This document shows, piece after piece, positions 10,393 through 19,553 of a stretch of DNA of 64,000 nucleotides. The position numbers and the translations under genes are program-made. Position 1 is the first letter of the stretch; each line of letters starts with the position of its first letter. The notes beneath the pieces were generated by a model. That model saw nothing but the letters and a program-made list of their open reading frames with translations, made no database searches and had not been told where the DNA came from. This DNA is from Maridesulfovibrio salexigens DSM 2638 (GTDB lineage: Bacteria; Desulfobacterota; Desulfovibrionia; Desulfovibrionales; Desulfovibrionaceae), in contig NC_012881.1 in NCBI RefSeq assembly GCF_000023445.1, positions 3,861,501 to 3,925,500 on the forward strand, written 5' to 3'.

Positions 10393-11346
10393 ATGCACCG
10401 TTTTTACGGTTTAGCTGCCCGACTGAGGCAAAGTTTCGGGGAACGGGTCCAGAAAATTCCGCTTGATTTCGGATTCACCTGCCCTAACAGGGACGGTTCC
10501 ATTTCCCGCAAGGGATGCATTTTCTGTAGTCCGCAGGGTTCAGGCTCCGGACTGCACAGTCTTTCCATGTCCATCCCTGAGCAATGGGCCCACTGGCAGG
10601 AGAAGTTGTCCAAACTTTACACCGCCAAACTCTATCTTGCCTACCTGCAATCCTATTCCAACACCTATTGCAGCTACGAAGAGCTGAAATGTGCCCTCGA
10701 CCAGTTAAACGGGCTTCCCGGACTGGCCGGACTATGCATAGGAACCCGTCCTGACTGCCTTGATGATGAGAAACTTTCTTTAATCAAAAGCTTGGGCCTC
10801 AAGGAGACATGGCTGGACCTCGGCCTGCAAAGCTCAAACAACGCAACACTTGACCGCATCAACCGTGGACATACTGCCGAACAATTTGCCGAGGCCGTAA
10901 AAATGGCCCACGGCCACGGCCTTGATGTCTGCGCACACCTGATAGCCGGACTGCCCGGAGAGACAGCTGAAGATTTCATCGAATCAGTCCGTTTTCTAAA
11001 CGATCTGCCAATTGCCGGGATCAAGTTTCATAATCTTTTTGTTGGTAAGGGTACTCCTCTGACCAAACTTTACGAAGCGGGTGAATATACCCCCATTGAG
11101 CAGGATGAGTACATATCCATGCTCGTGGAAGCTATCTCCATCCTGCGCACAGACATCGTCATCCATCGACTTAAGGCTGATGCCGTCCCCGGAGCACTTA
11201 TCGCGCCGGAATGGGTACGCATGAAACGGACTGTGCTTAATGAAATTGAAAAAACCATGAAAGAAAGAGGAATCTGGCAGGGGTGTGCACGGCCCGACGC
11301 CCCTGACGAACCGCCCTTATGGTATAGCCCCACCCTATCAACATAA
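10393..11346 (+). CDS. TIGR01212/YhcC-family radical SAM protein
   Basis: 317 residues, start supported by TTAGGAG seven bases upstream. The 4Fe-4S cysteines are spaced C30-x11-C42-x2-C45 (FTCPNRDGS...GCIFC), the atypical spacing of the YhcC/TIGR01212 group. Later motifs GTRPDCLDD, LQSSNNATLDRINRGH and HLIAGLPGET are those of an elongator-protein-3-like radical SAM barrel. The precise reaction of the family is unclear to me. It is transcribed away from mreB. Confidence 0.92.
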   Translation: MHRFYGLAARLRQSFGERVQKIPLDFGFTCPNRDGSISRKGCIFCSPQGSGSGLHSLSMSIPEQWAHWQEKLSKLYTAKLYLAYLQSYSNTYCSYEELKCALDQLNGLPGLAGLCIGTRPDCLDDEKLSLIKSLGLKETWLDLGLQSSNNATLDRINRGHTAEQFAEAVKMAHGHGLDVCAHLIAGLPGETAEDFIESVRFLNDLPIAGIKFHNLFVGKGTPLTKLYEAGEYTPIEQDEYISMLVEAISILRTDIVIHRLKADAVPGALIAPEWVRMKRTVLNEIEKTMKERGIWQGCARPDAPDEPPLWYSPTLST

Positions 11347-11374
11347 GCTATACGGTCATGGTTAAATCTATACT

Positions 11375-11431
11375 TGACTTAAATAAATAATAACAATTAG
11401 CACTATGAACTCATAGTAATTATTTAAGTCA
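11375..11431. promoter_or_regulatory. Nested inverted repeat upstream of the PAS-GGDEF gene
   Basis: TGACTTAAATAA (11375-11386) and TTATTTAAGTCA (11420-11431) are a perfect 12-bp inverted repeat. Nested inside is CTATGA-AC-TCATAG (11403-11416), a 6-bp stem with a 2-base loop. The outer left arm overlaps a TTGACT -35-like hexamer. The right arm ends 14 bases before the GTG start, so the structure could be an operator or a 5' leader hairpin. Confidence 0.5.
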
Positions 11432-11445
11432 AAATAAGGTTTATC

Positions 11446-12345
11446 GTGACTGAAACATTTTACAAAGAAATTCTAAATTCAGTTTCTGATGGAATTTACT
11501 TTCTGAATACCGAAAGAACCATCACTTATTGGAGCAAAGGAGCAGAAAAACTGGCTGGATATTCTGCTGCTGAAATTGAAGGAAAAAGCTGTAAAGACAA
11601 CCTGCTTCGCCACGTTGACGAAGAAGGGGCTGACCTTTGCGAGAACGGATGCCCGCTTGAGGCAACAATGCTCGACGGAAAAATACGGGAAGCAGAGGTC
11701 TTCATGCACCACAAACTTGGGCATAGGGTTTTAATTCGTGTAAAATCATTTCCTTTGAAGAACGAACTGGGACAAATTACCGGTGCTGCTGAGATTTTTA
11801 CCGAAGTAAATGAAAAAACAGACCTAGCTTACGATCTTGAATTATTGCGTCAAGAAGCCATGACCGACCCCTTAACGGGTATGGCAAACCGACGCTACAT
11901 GGATCAAGCTGCTGTTCATTTTGAAGAATCCATAAAACACGAAAAACAGAGCCTCGGCGTATTGTTCGTGGATATTGATAATTTTAAATCAGTCAATGAT
12001 CGATTTGGACATGACACTGGAGACAAGGCCCTGACCATGGTAGCAAAAACTATGCTTTCGGCTTTACGCCCAACAGACATTGCCAGCCGCTGGGGAGGAG
12101 AAGAATTTGTGATCTTTGTCCCTCATGTTGATGCTGAAAAATTAGGTTCTCTCGCTGAACGCATTCGCAAATTGATTGAGCTTTCATGGATTGACACTGA
12201 AAAAGCGAGCATATCCGTCACGGCTTCAATTGGTGGAACTATTGTTAAACCAAATGAAACCATTTGCTCAGCGATCAAGCGAGCCGACGAAAAAGCATAT
12301 TTGTGCAAACAATCCGGTCGTAACTGCATTCACATAGATAAATAA
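11446..12345 (+). CDS. PAS-GGDEF diguanylate cyclase
   Basis: 299 residues from a GTG start (AAGG upstream). The PAS domain (about 5-125) carries the motif GKSCKDN...LCENGCPL found in many PAS-linked cyclases. The GGDEF domain (about 140-297) has the active GGEEF signature (SRWGGEEFVIF) and an inhibitory I-site RPTD exactly five residues upstream. It should make cyclic di-GMP from GTP with product feedback. No membrane segment is seen, so it is a cytoplasmic sensor. Confidence 0.92.
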   Translation: MTETFYKEILNSVSDGIYFLNTERTITYWSKGAEKLAGYSAAEIEGKSCKDNLLRHVDEEGADLCENGCPLEATMLDGKIREAEVFMHHKLGHRVLIRVKSFPLKNELGQITGAAEIFTEVNEKTDLAYDLELLRQEAMTDPLTGMANRRYMDQAAVHFEESIKHEKQSLGVLFVDIDNFKSVNDRFGHDTGDKALTMVAKTMLSALRPTDIASRWGGEEFVIFVPHVDAEKLGSLAERIRKLIELSWIDTEKASISVTASIGGTIVKPNETICSAIKRADEKAYLCKQSGRNCIHIDK

Positions 12346-12382
12346 TTCCGCACACTCACTAACAGGCAGAACTTTAATTACT

Positions 12383-13567
12383 CTAGTCGAACACAGCATC
12401 ATAAGCCTGCAACAACTTGGGTTCTTCGTACTTCCACTCCAGTTCGTTCCTTACTCTGCGATATCCCAATGCGCCCATTTTCTCCCTTATATCCGGAGAA
12501 TCCAGCAATTGTAAGATCTTATCGCCCATATCCTTATAATCATTCGGCGCAGCGTAGAGAGAGGCCCCCTGCGCGGAAAAACGCCCCTCAGTCAAATCAA
12601 ACTGGACTATGGGTTTCCCAAGGGCCATGTATTCCATAATTTTATTCATTGTGGATTTGTCATTCATTTCATTCGCCCGGTCAGGATTCACACAGATGTC
12701 GGCAGTATTGAGCATTTCCAGCAGTTCCTGATCAGGAACTCGGCCGGTAAAGGTGACGTAATCGGATACCCGCAATTCCTCTGCCAGAACCTTCATTTCC
12801 TCAAGAGAGGTGCCGCCTCCCACAAGACCGAAATGGATATCATGACGGCCCAAGTCATGAACTATATACTGGACCGCTTGTAAAAGAAGATCGAGCCCTT
12901 CCTGTTTACCCATTACTCCCACATAGCCCACGAGATAGGTTCGACCTTTCTTGAGCGAATCGACAGGAGGGAGAAACTTTAAGCGGTCCAGCTTGGGACC
13001 GCTGCGTACCACATAAACTTTCTCAGGGTCCATCTTTCCCCGTTCAATGGCGATACATTTATATGACTCATTGGTGGCAATAGAAATATCCGCAGCCATG
13101 AAGGTTGCCCTTTCAAGCCAGACCATAAGCTTCCAGAAAAAGTCACGCCTGTTAAACTTGGCTTCATATAATTCGGGATTGATATCGTGATGATCAAAAA
13201 TAAATTTGGTTTTATAGAGCAATTTGAAAACGAGCCCGACCAGAAAAAGCAGATCCGGCGGATTGCAGGCATGGATAACATCAAAGCCCTGCTCGCGGCG
13301 AACCTTCCAAGCCAGCCTGAAGGTATGCCATAAAGCCGCGCTGTACTCCACTGCATATCCCTTTGCTCCTTCACCTTCCAAGGGCAGATCATAGCGGTAG
13401 ATATGAACACCTTCTATTTCTTCATAATATTTTTCATAGCCCTTACCCGTTGGGCATATGATGGAGACATGGTACCCTGCGCTGCGCAGAGATGTAGCTT
13501 CCTGCCATACCCGGCGGTCAAAGGGGGAAGGTAAATTTTCAACGAGAATCAAAATTTTTCGGGACAC
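12383..13567 (-). CDS. Glycosyltransferase family 4
   Basis: 394 residues from GTG 13567 (MSRKILILVENLPSPFDRRVW), with GCGGAG six bases upstream. The longer upstream frame overlaps algD and is not used. GT-B fold: N-terminal acceptor half with VIHACNPPDLL, C-terminal donor half with GYVGVMGKQEGLDLLL, VGGGTSLEEM and NPDRANEMNDKSTMNKIMEYMALGKPIV, typical of WbuB-like family 4 enzymes. Last gene of a three-gene minus-strand unit with AlgD and the heparinase-like protein, so it probably assembles a secreted polysaccharide. Donor and acceptor are unknown. Confidence 0.92.
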   Translation of the reverse strand: MSRKILILVENLPSPFDRRVWQEATSLRSAGYHVSIICPTGKGYEKYYEEIEGVHIYRYDLPLEGEGAKGYAVEYSAALWHTFRLAWKVRREQGFDVIHACNPPDLLFLVGLVFKLLYKTKFIFDHHDINPELYEAKFNRRDFFWKLMVWLERATFMAADISIATNESYKCIAIERGKMDPEKVYVVRSGPKLDRLKFLPPVDSLKKGRTYLVGYVGVMGKQEGLDLLLQAVQYIVHDLGRHDIHFGLVGGGTSLEEMKVLAEELRVSDYVTFTGRVPDQELLEMLNTADICVNPDRANEMNDKSTMNKIMEYMALGKPIVQFDLTEGRFSAQGASLYAAPNDYKDMGDKILQLLDSPDIREKMGALGYRRVRNELEWKYEEPKLLQAYDAVFD

Positions 13568-13598
13568 AATGATCTCCGCATTTCTTAAACTATCATCT

Positions 13599-14912
13599 TT
13601 ACCAGCAAATGCCGTCAATATGCTCATTTTCCAATGAGGAATCATCAAACCGAACCAGATCGACAACAACCTGACCGGGACGGATTTTGGATTGCAGGTC
13701 TTTGAATTCAGGAGAATTATTACCCACGACAATGGTCTCTGCAAAATCCAGCACACTTTCCATATCTGAGACCATAAGCTTTGAAATATGCGGAATGCGA
13801 TTCATGATGTAATCCCGGTTTGCTCCTAAAAGCTTGGCTGCATTAACATTACGATCATACAACTTAAGCTCGAACCCTTTCCCGATAAGCTGTTCGATGA
13901 CTTCCACCAGCGGGCTCTCCCTCAAATCGTCAGTCCCGGCTTTGAAACTGAATCCAAGAAAACCAACCTTTCTATTACCCTTGCCCATGATCATGGACAG
14001 CCCTCTTTCAATATGCCGTCTATTACTGCGCAAGACATTGTTTAAAAGAGGCAAATCCAAACTCAATTGATTAGCCTTGTAGGTCAGGGCGCGCACATCT
14101 TTAGGCAGGCAGGAACCACCAAAAGCAAATCCCGGTTTCATATAGTAGCTGGAAATATTAAGCTTGGTATCCTTGCAGAAAATATTCATAACCTTGTGAC
14201 TGTCTATGCCGACTTCTTTACATATGGCACCGATTTCATTTGCAAAAGCCACTTTGACCGCATGCCAGTTGTTATCGGCATACTTTACCATTTCAGAAAC
14301 TTCCATTTCAGTCCTGATCAGCGGCGCATCAATATTTTCATAAAGTGAAGCAAGGATATCCCCGCTTTTCGAGTCGCTTTCCCCGATAACCGTTTTAGGA
14401 GGGTTGTAGAAATCATGAACAGAGCTGCCTTCGCGCAGGAACTCGGGGTTATTGCACACGCCGAAGTCAACACCAGCGACCTTTCCGGAAGCTGCTTCCA
14501 ACGCGGGAATAACCAATGAACGCATGGACCCCGGCAGAATGGTGCTGCGAATGACAACTACATGAAATTCATCCTTATTCTTTAGAACAACACCGATCTC
14601 CTCACAAACACGGCGGACATAGCTTAAATCCAGACTACCGTTAAATTGACTCGGAGTTCCTACACAAACAAAGGAAATTTCAGATGAGAGGATAGCTTCT
14701 TCAGCAGAAGTGCTTGCCGTCAAAGAACCATCCTGCACAGCCTGCTGGAGAATATCGCCGATAAGGTCTTCAATGATGGGAGTCTGACCGGAATTGATCA
14801 TGTCGACTTTAACCTGATTCGGATCAACGCCGACAACCTCATGCCCCTCTTTGGCTAAGCAACCGGCAGAGACTGTCCCGACATACCCTAATCCAAATAC
14901 ACTAACCTTCAT
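13599..14912 (-). CDS. algD: GDP-mannose 6-dehydrogenase-like nucleotide-sugar dehydrogenase
   Basis: 437 residues, almost exactly the length of Pseudomonas AlgD. Rossmann motif VFGLGYVGTVSAGCLAKEGH, the binding helix YADNNWHAVKVAFANEIGA, and the catalytic-cysteine loop KPGFAFGGSCLPKDVRAL (Cys near residue 270) are AlgD-like; UDP-glucose dehydrogenases differ in the NNWHA region. The product would be GDP-mannuronate, the alginate precursor. It lies between the heparinase-like gene (8-base gap) and a glycosyltransferase. The substrate assignment is by motif similarity only. Confidence 0.88.
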   Translation of the reverse strand: MKVSVFGLGYVGTVSAGCLAKEGHEVVGVDPNQVKVDMINSGQTPIIEDLIGDILQQAVQDGSLTASTSAEEAILSSEISFVCVGTPSQFNGSLDLSYVRRVCEEIGVVLKNKDEFHVVVIRSTILPGSMRSLVIPALEAASGKVAGVDFGVCNNPEFLREGSSVHDFYNPPKTVIGESDSKSGDILASLYENIDAPLIRTEMEVSEMVKYADNNWHAVKVAFANEIGAICKEVGIDSHKVMNIFCKDTKLNISSYYMKPGFAFGGSCLPKDVRALTYKANQLSLDLPLLNNVLRSNRRHIERGLSMIMGKGNRKVGFLGFSFKAGTDDLRESPLVEVIEQLIGKGFELKLYDRNVNAAKLLGANRDYIMNRIPHISKLMVSDMESVLDFAETIVVGNNSPEFKDLQSKIRPGQVVVDLVRFDDSSLENEHIDGICW

Positions 14913-14920
14913 TTCCGCCT

Positions 14921-16918
14921 CTACTTAAAAGTATATTTTAAAACCGTTAAAAACTGACTCTTACCTTCAATCTTCCCCGCCCAGACTATCGTTGGGGACG
15001 GGACTTTGAAGTCAAATCTCCTTGAAATCCAGCCCAACGAAAAATCCTCACTACCTTGAACTACCACCGGTTCCATATCTGCGTCAGGCATAGACATTTC
15101 AAGGCAAGCTTTCGGTGTATTTATAAATACACTCTTTCCACTGATTTCTACAGAGCATGATTCTGAAACATGCCAGAACATTTCAATTTCATGTTTTTGC
15201 TCACAATCAAATTCATCACATACTTCAATAATTCCAGACTCTTTTTCAAATTTGACACTGCGGGAATGAATAACAGGATCGGCAAAACGGGTATAGCCAT
15301 CATGAGACCCTCTGAAAGAATCCTGTTCCGCTGAGACCTCAAATGACTCACACCAAGCCTTGGCATGTTTTGTCCATAAAAAATTACCGCCTGAGACAGA
15401 CTGATCCTGACGGTCAATACGGACCGTGTTGTGAGCGGATGTTCCTTTAAAGTAATCGCGCCATTTCCGTTCGGTATGGTAGGCATACGTTCCCGGGTCA
15501 ATTAGTATTTCCTCCCCGCCGAGAGACAAAACCATTGCGAGGGCATCGGCATGTCCATGTGCCGCAATTGAGGTATATCCCAGAGGTCCGGCATCAATGA
15601 TAACCTTCACTTCCCTATCTGTTTCGAAATCCTTCCCGAGAACGTAATATCCTCCATCAGGAAACTCCCTTCGAAACCCAGTGCAATCATTTTGCGGAAC
15701 AGCCAGTAACTCGGCAAAATCAGACTCGCCATCTTGACCTAGAAGCCAACGACTTTTGTCATCAAAAAAACCGGCCTTCTGCGCAAAATCAACTCGCTTA
15801 AAAAGCACTGCCCCGGTTGCAAGCAGTGATTGGTAAACGGAAAATTCTTCGTCCGGGACAAAGCGGACCATTACCGCATCATCAGAATCACCGATCATGG
15901 GCACAGACATCTCTGCATTCGCCATAGCTCCGATGAATTCAATCATAGATTCAAGACGATCCCAGTAATCTTTTGAAAAATCGACTCCGTTTGTACGACC
16001 CACAAGAGCACAAAGCAAAAGCATATCCGCGACTTCATGATGGTACCAGATTCCCTGTTCCCGATTACATCCATCAGTGAAATTCTGTTTCAGAGCCTCC
16101 GCTTCAAGCCCCGCTTTTGCCTTCTCCTGCCAATTAGAACTCTCTTTCCAGCAAGGCCATACGGTCGCAGCTACAAAAAGCCCCATATATTCACCCAGCA
16201 GGTGGTTGTTGGCAGATGAATAGCGCGAATAATAGCCATTGATAAAATGGCAGTGCTTATAAATAGATTTCAACCAACGTTCTCTGAATGCTTTCCCGTC
16301 ACTCCCTGCAAAAAGGAAAGAATCCTCTCCTCCCAGAAAATGCCATGTAAAAGACCAGTTTATCAGCCGCACAGCAAGTTCAAGAGAACTTGTCCAATTG
16401 GGTCCATATAAATAGGGACACTGCTCAAACCACGAATTCAACATTTCTTTGCAGGCATGGGCATATTTTTTATCGCCGGACAACATATATGCCTGCGCAA
16501 GGGTCACCAATTCCAAATGGCGATTAGGTTCCCAAAGATATTTGATATTACCGACATTAGACTCATCGCGGTAATTCAGCTTTTTCCCGAAAACCAAGGG
16601 CGCTGAAGTTCCGGTCAAAGGATCCTTGTTCCAGTTCGGAGGAAAGGCGAGGTGACAATCCCGCAGAGCAAAAATATTAAAATTTCCAGTGAGAATTCTG
16701 TCTGCATTCCTCAGATAGGTTCCAGCATCAGGCAGGTCTAAATCGACTTCAAGCACAGGACAGCTTTTCCCTGAAGCATCATCCGGCTCTGCAATGAAAA
16801 GTCCTCGTGACTGCGCCTCTGTCAGACAAGCCATGCGTACCCGATAGAGCACTTCAGTAACACTCATCCGTTTAAGACGGGCAATCAGCCAACCGAACCT
16901 CTTGATATTCAAAACCAT
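14921..16918 (-). CDS. Heparinase II/III family protein (polysaccharide lyase-like)
   Basis: 665 residues from ATG 16918, placed right after AGGTGG; a GTG six bases earlier is possible. The N-terminal half is an alpha/alpha toroid with YRVRMACLTEAQSRG, WEPNRHLELVTLAQAY and NNHLLGEYMGLFVAA segments. The C-terminal heparinase II/III domain carries HGHADALAMVLSLGGEEILIDPGTYAY and the FKGTSAHNTV motif with candidate catalytic His/Tyr residues. Such proteins are found in exopolysaccharide clusters, where they trim or degrade uronate polymers. No signal peptide is obvious. First gene of the unit with algD. Confidence 0.9.
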   Translation of the reverse strand: MVLNIKRFGWLIARLKRMSVTEVLYRVRMACLTEAQSRGLFIAEPDDASGKSCPVLEVDLDLPDAGTYLRNADRILTGNFNIFALRDCHLAFPPNWNKDPLTGTSAPLVFGKKLNYRDESNVGNIKYLWEPNRHLELVTLAQAYMLSGDKKYAHACKEMLNSWFEQCPYLYGPNWTSSLELAVRLINWSFTWHFLGGEDSFLFAGSDGKAFRERWLKSIYKHCHFINGYYSRYSSANNHLLGEYMGLFVAATVWPCWKESSNWQEKAKAGLEAEALKQNFTDGCNREQGIWYHHEVADMLLLCALVGRTNGVDFSKDYWDRLESMIEFIGAMANAEMSVPMIGDSDDAVMVRFVPDEEFSVYQSLLATGAVLFKRVDFAQKAGFFDDKSRWLLGQDGESDFAELLAVPQNDCTGFRREFPDGGYYVLGKDFETDREVKVIIDAGPLGYTSIAAHGHADALAMVLSLGGEEILIDPGTYAYHTERKWRDYFKGTSAHNTVRIDRQDQSVSGGNFLWTKHAKAWCESFEVSAEQDSFRGSHDGYTRFADPVIHSRSVKFEKESGIIEVCDEFDCEQKHEIEMFWHVSESCSVEISGKSVFINTPKACLEMSMPDADMEPVVVQGSEDFSLGWISRRFDFKVPSPTIVWAGKIEGKSQFLTVLKYTFK

Positions 16919-17027
16919 AACCACCTGTTACAAATAGGAATTCAGACAGATTACAAAATAGCATAATTCATTCTCGACCTCTATCCTTGATTAGGCCATC
17001 CCCTTCTGCCGAAAACAAAAGACAAGA

Positions 17028-17059
17028 AACGGCCCGCACGCATACACGCACGGGCCGTT
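17028..17059 (-). terminator. Terminator of the pst operon
   Basis: AACGGCCCG (17028-17036) and CGGGCCGTT (17051-17059) form a strong GC-rich stem, extended by GTGCGTG-type pairs in the loop. It is followed on the minus strand by TCTTGTCTTTT and lies just after the pstA stop codon. Confidence 0.8.
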
Positions 17060-17090
17060 CCAAGCACGGTCAAGAGGGTGAGGATGAAAT

Positions 17091-18050
17091 TTACTTATTA
17101 CCTTTTTTCTGCATCTTTGCCCTGATGTAAATAGCCAGCATGTTCATACTCAGCACAAGGGTGATCAATACTAGAGATGTGCCGTACTGGATATGCCTTG
17201 TCTTTTCGATTTCAGTACCGGCTGTTGCCAAAACATAGATATGATAAGGAAGAGCCATTACATCATCAAAAAGGGATTCCGGCATTTCCGGGGTGAAGAA
17301 CACGGCTGCAGTGAACATGATCGCAGCGGTTTCCCCGGCAGCCCTTGAAAGGGTCAGGATTGCACCGGTGAGCATTCCGGGCAAAGCTGCGGGCAGTACA
17401 ACTTTATAAATAGTCTGCCATTTGGTCGCTCCGAGGCCGAGTGAGGCTTCACGGTAGGTCTGGGGAACAGAGCGAAGCGCTTCCTCGGATGCCCCGATTA
17501 CCAGCGGCAGGGCCAGTGCGCCGAGGGTACAGACCCCGGCCATAATGCTTACGCCCATCCCCATAACGGTAACAAACAGGGAAAGCCCGAAGAGCCCGAA
17601 AACAACGGATGGAACACCTGCAAGGTTATTGATTCCCAGACGAATAATACGTACCAGTCGAGGTGAAGTTGCATATTCATTGAGATAGATGGCTGTTGCG
17701 ATTCCCCAAGGCAGTGCAATCATCAAGGCGCCGTAACTAAGCACGATAGTGCCCACAATACAGGGGAAAATACCGCCTGCGGTCATGGACTCACGCGGGT
17801 TTTCAGTAAGGAACTCCCAGCTCATGGCCGGGAGGCCGTAGTAAAGCACGAAGCCGACGATAATAAGCAGAGCAAGGCCGTTAACGGCAGCAGCAGCCTT
17901 GAACAACATAAAGACCACTTTCTGGATCTTCTCCCGCATTGAATAATTATTTTTTTCCGGTTCCATCATGGTCTCGGCTACTTCAATATTACTTTCCATC
18001 ATGGATTCCACTTGTTCTATTGTTTCAGCATTATTCATTTCTTTCACCAA
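17091..18050 (-). CDS. pstA: Phosphate ABC transporter permease PstA
   Basis: 319 residues, six membrane segments after an acidic N-terminal extension of about 40 residues rich in Met and Glu (EQVESMMESNIEVAETMMEPE). The permease EAA loop (EALRSVPQTYREASLGLGATKWQTIYKVVLPAALPGMLTG) and AGETAAIMFTA are diagnostic. Forms the channel with PstC for high-affinity phosphate import. Starts 21 bases after pstC ends. The usual next gene pstB is missing here; a terminator follows instead. Confidence 0.96.
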   Translation of the reverse strand: MVKEMNNAETIEQVESMMESNIEVAETMMEPEKNNYSMREKIQKVVFMLFKAAAAVNGLALLIIVGFVLYYGLPAMSWEFLTENPRESMTAGGIFPCIVGTIVLSYGALMIALPWGIATAIYLNEYATSPRLVRIIRLGINNLAGVPSVVFGLFGLSLFVTVMGMGVSIMAGVCTLGALALPLVIGASEEALRSVPQTYREASLGLGATKWQTIYKVVLPAALPGMLTGAILTLSRAAGETAAIMFTAAVFFTPEMPESLFDDVMALPYHIYVLATAGTEIEKTRHIQYGTSLVLITLVLSMNMLAIYIRAKMQKKGNK

Positions 18051-18071
18051 TTGTTTTCCCGTGCGTTTCAG

Positions 18072-19424
18072 TTACAGGGAGGCGGAACCGACCTGTTTGT
18101 ATTTATGGGCCACGTAATCAGCGATGAGGTTGAAAGCCATGGTAAACAGGAAAAGCACCATGCCGATTGCGAAGAGCGCATAGTAATGATCACTATGAAA
18201 AGGAGCTTCACCCATTTCAGCAGCAATTGATGCTGGCATGGGACGGACTGGATCAAAGATTGAGGTCGGCAACAGCCCTGCGCCACCGGCAACCATGAGA
18301 ACAACCATGGTCTCGCCGATTGAACGGGCCATACCAAGGATAACCCCGGTAGAAATGCCGGAAAGTGAAGCCGGTACGATAACTTTATAAATGGACTGCC
18401 AGTGGGTGGCACCAAGAGCGAGGGAGGCCTCTTTAAGTTCCGGGGGAACTGAATAGAGTGCATCCTCGGAAATACTGGTAATAGTCGGCACAGCCATAAA
18501 AGCGAGCATGACCGAAGCATTGAAAAGGTTCAGTCCAACCGCGATATCAAACGTTTCCTGCAAGAACGGAGCGACCACAACCATACCGAAAAAACCGATA
18601 ACAACAGAAGGCAGGGCGGCCAGCATTTCGACTGCCGGCTTAACAATGTTGCGCACCTTGAGCGGAGCGATTTCAGCAAGATAAATCGCAGTCATTACAC
18701 CGAGTGGGATTGCGATAAGTGATGAAAGCATGGTCACCGTTCCGGAACCGACAATCAAGGGCCAGATACCGAATGCGGGATCTTCATCAGTGGGATACCA
18801 TTCGTGACCGAAAATAAAATCAGTTACGGAAACATGCTTGAATATGGGCAGGCCTTCGATGAAAAGAAACATCATGATCAGGAAGAGGACCAGAATCGAG
18901 GTAAAAGCTGTTCCCAGAAAAATAGAGTGAATTATGCGCTCAACTGTGCGCCTACTGAGAGAAAGATTTGAAAGGGCGAAAATAACTATACCCAGAAGCG
19001 TAAGAACTCCACAAAGAACATACCAACCTGTCGATCGGGATGAAACCATATTCTCTGCACTGGCTTTGATACTTGTCATAGTTTCAAGGTCGGCCCTATT
19101 TTTACCCATGACTTCGGGATCAGTACGAACATAGGTGTAGACCCTGTTCAACTCAGAATTAAGTTCTTTCATCCTGAGTTCTTTTTCCGCTCTGCTCAGA
19201 CCGGTTTCTTCTGTGGTCTCTGCAACTTCATGAGTTGAGAGCATCATGACTTTCTTGAGCGCACCAGCGGCACTCATGGAATAGTCTCCCCTCTGCGCCA
19301 CCTTCTCAGCGGAGGAAATAAAAATCTGTTCGGCTTCAGTGCGTATACCCAGCTTGTAGGCATAGGCTCCGGCCACAACTGCGAGGACAATGAGCAGTAA
19401 ACAGATATTGCGGGACGTAATCAC
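18072..19424 (-). CDS. pstC: Phosphate ABC transporter permease PstC with N-terminal extension
   Basis: 450 residues against about 320 for classical PstC. The C-terminal 320 residues are the permease, with the EAA loop (EDALYSVPPELKEASLALGATHWQSIYKVIVPA) and ARSIGETMVVLM. The first 130 add a membrane helix (6-23), an extended charged region (about 25-130) and a second helix (132-152), so the insert probably lies in the periplasm. Separated from pstS by a 129-base gap with a strong hairpin. Confidence 0.94.
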   Translation of the reverse strand: MITSRNICLLLIVLAVVAGAYAYKLGIRTEAEQIFISSAEKVAQRGDYSMSAAGALKKVMMLSTHEVAETTEETGLSRAEKELRMKELNSELNRVYTYVRTDPEVMGKNRADLETMTSIKASAENMVSSRSTGWYVLCGVLTLLGIVIFALSNLSLSRRTVERIIHSIFLGTAFTSILVLFLIMMFLFIEGLPIFKHVSVTDFIFGHEWYPTDEDPAFGIWPLIVGSGTVTMLSSLIAIPLGVMTAIYLAEIAPLKVRNIVKPAVEMLAALPSVVIGFFGMVVVAPFLQETFDIAVGLNLFNASVMLAFMAVPTITSISEDALYSVPPELKEASLALGATHWQSIYKVIVPASLSGISTGVILGMARSIGETMVVLMVAGGAGLLPTSIFDPVRPMPASIAAEMGEAPFHSDHYYALFAIGMVLFLFTMAFNLIADYVAHKYKQVGSASL

Positions 19425-19479
19425 AACTTTTCCCCTGATATAAAAAATTGTTTTATTGTTAGTCTTGGATACTTGAAAT

Positions 19480-19508
19480 TCCGGGGGGACTTTTGAAATC
19501 CCCCCGGA
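19480..19508 (-). promoter_or_regulatory. Intercistronic hairpin between pstS and pstC
   Basis: TCCGGGGGGA (19480-19489) pairs perfectly with TCCCCCCGGA (19499-19508) across a 9-base loop. There is no T tract, so it is more likely an RNA-stabilising or attenuating hairpin than a full terminator. It would explain higher binding-protein than permease levels, a common pattern in ABC operons. Confidence 0.65.
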
Positions 19509-19553
19509 CTTTGTACTTATTCTATCGGACCCGGCTTTTCCGGAAAGCCTGTA

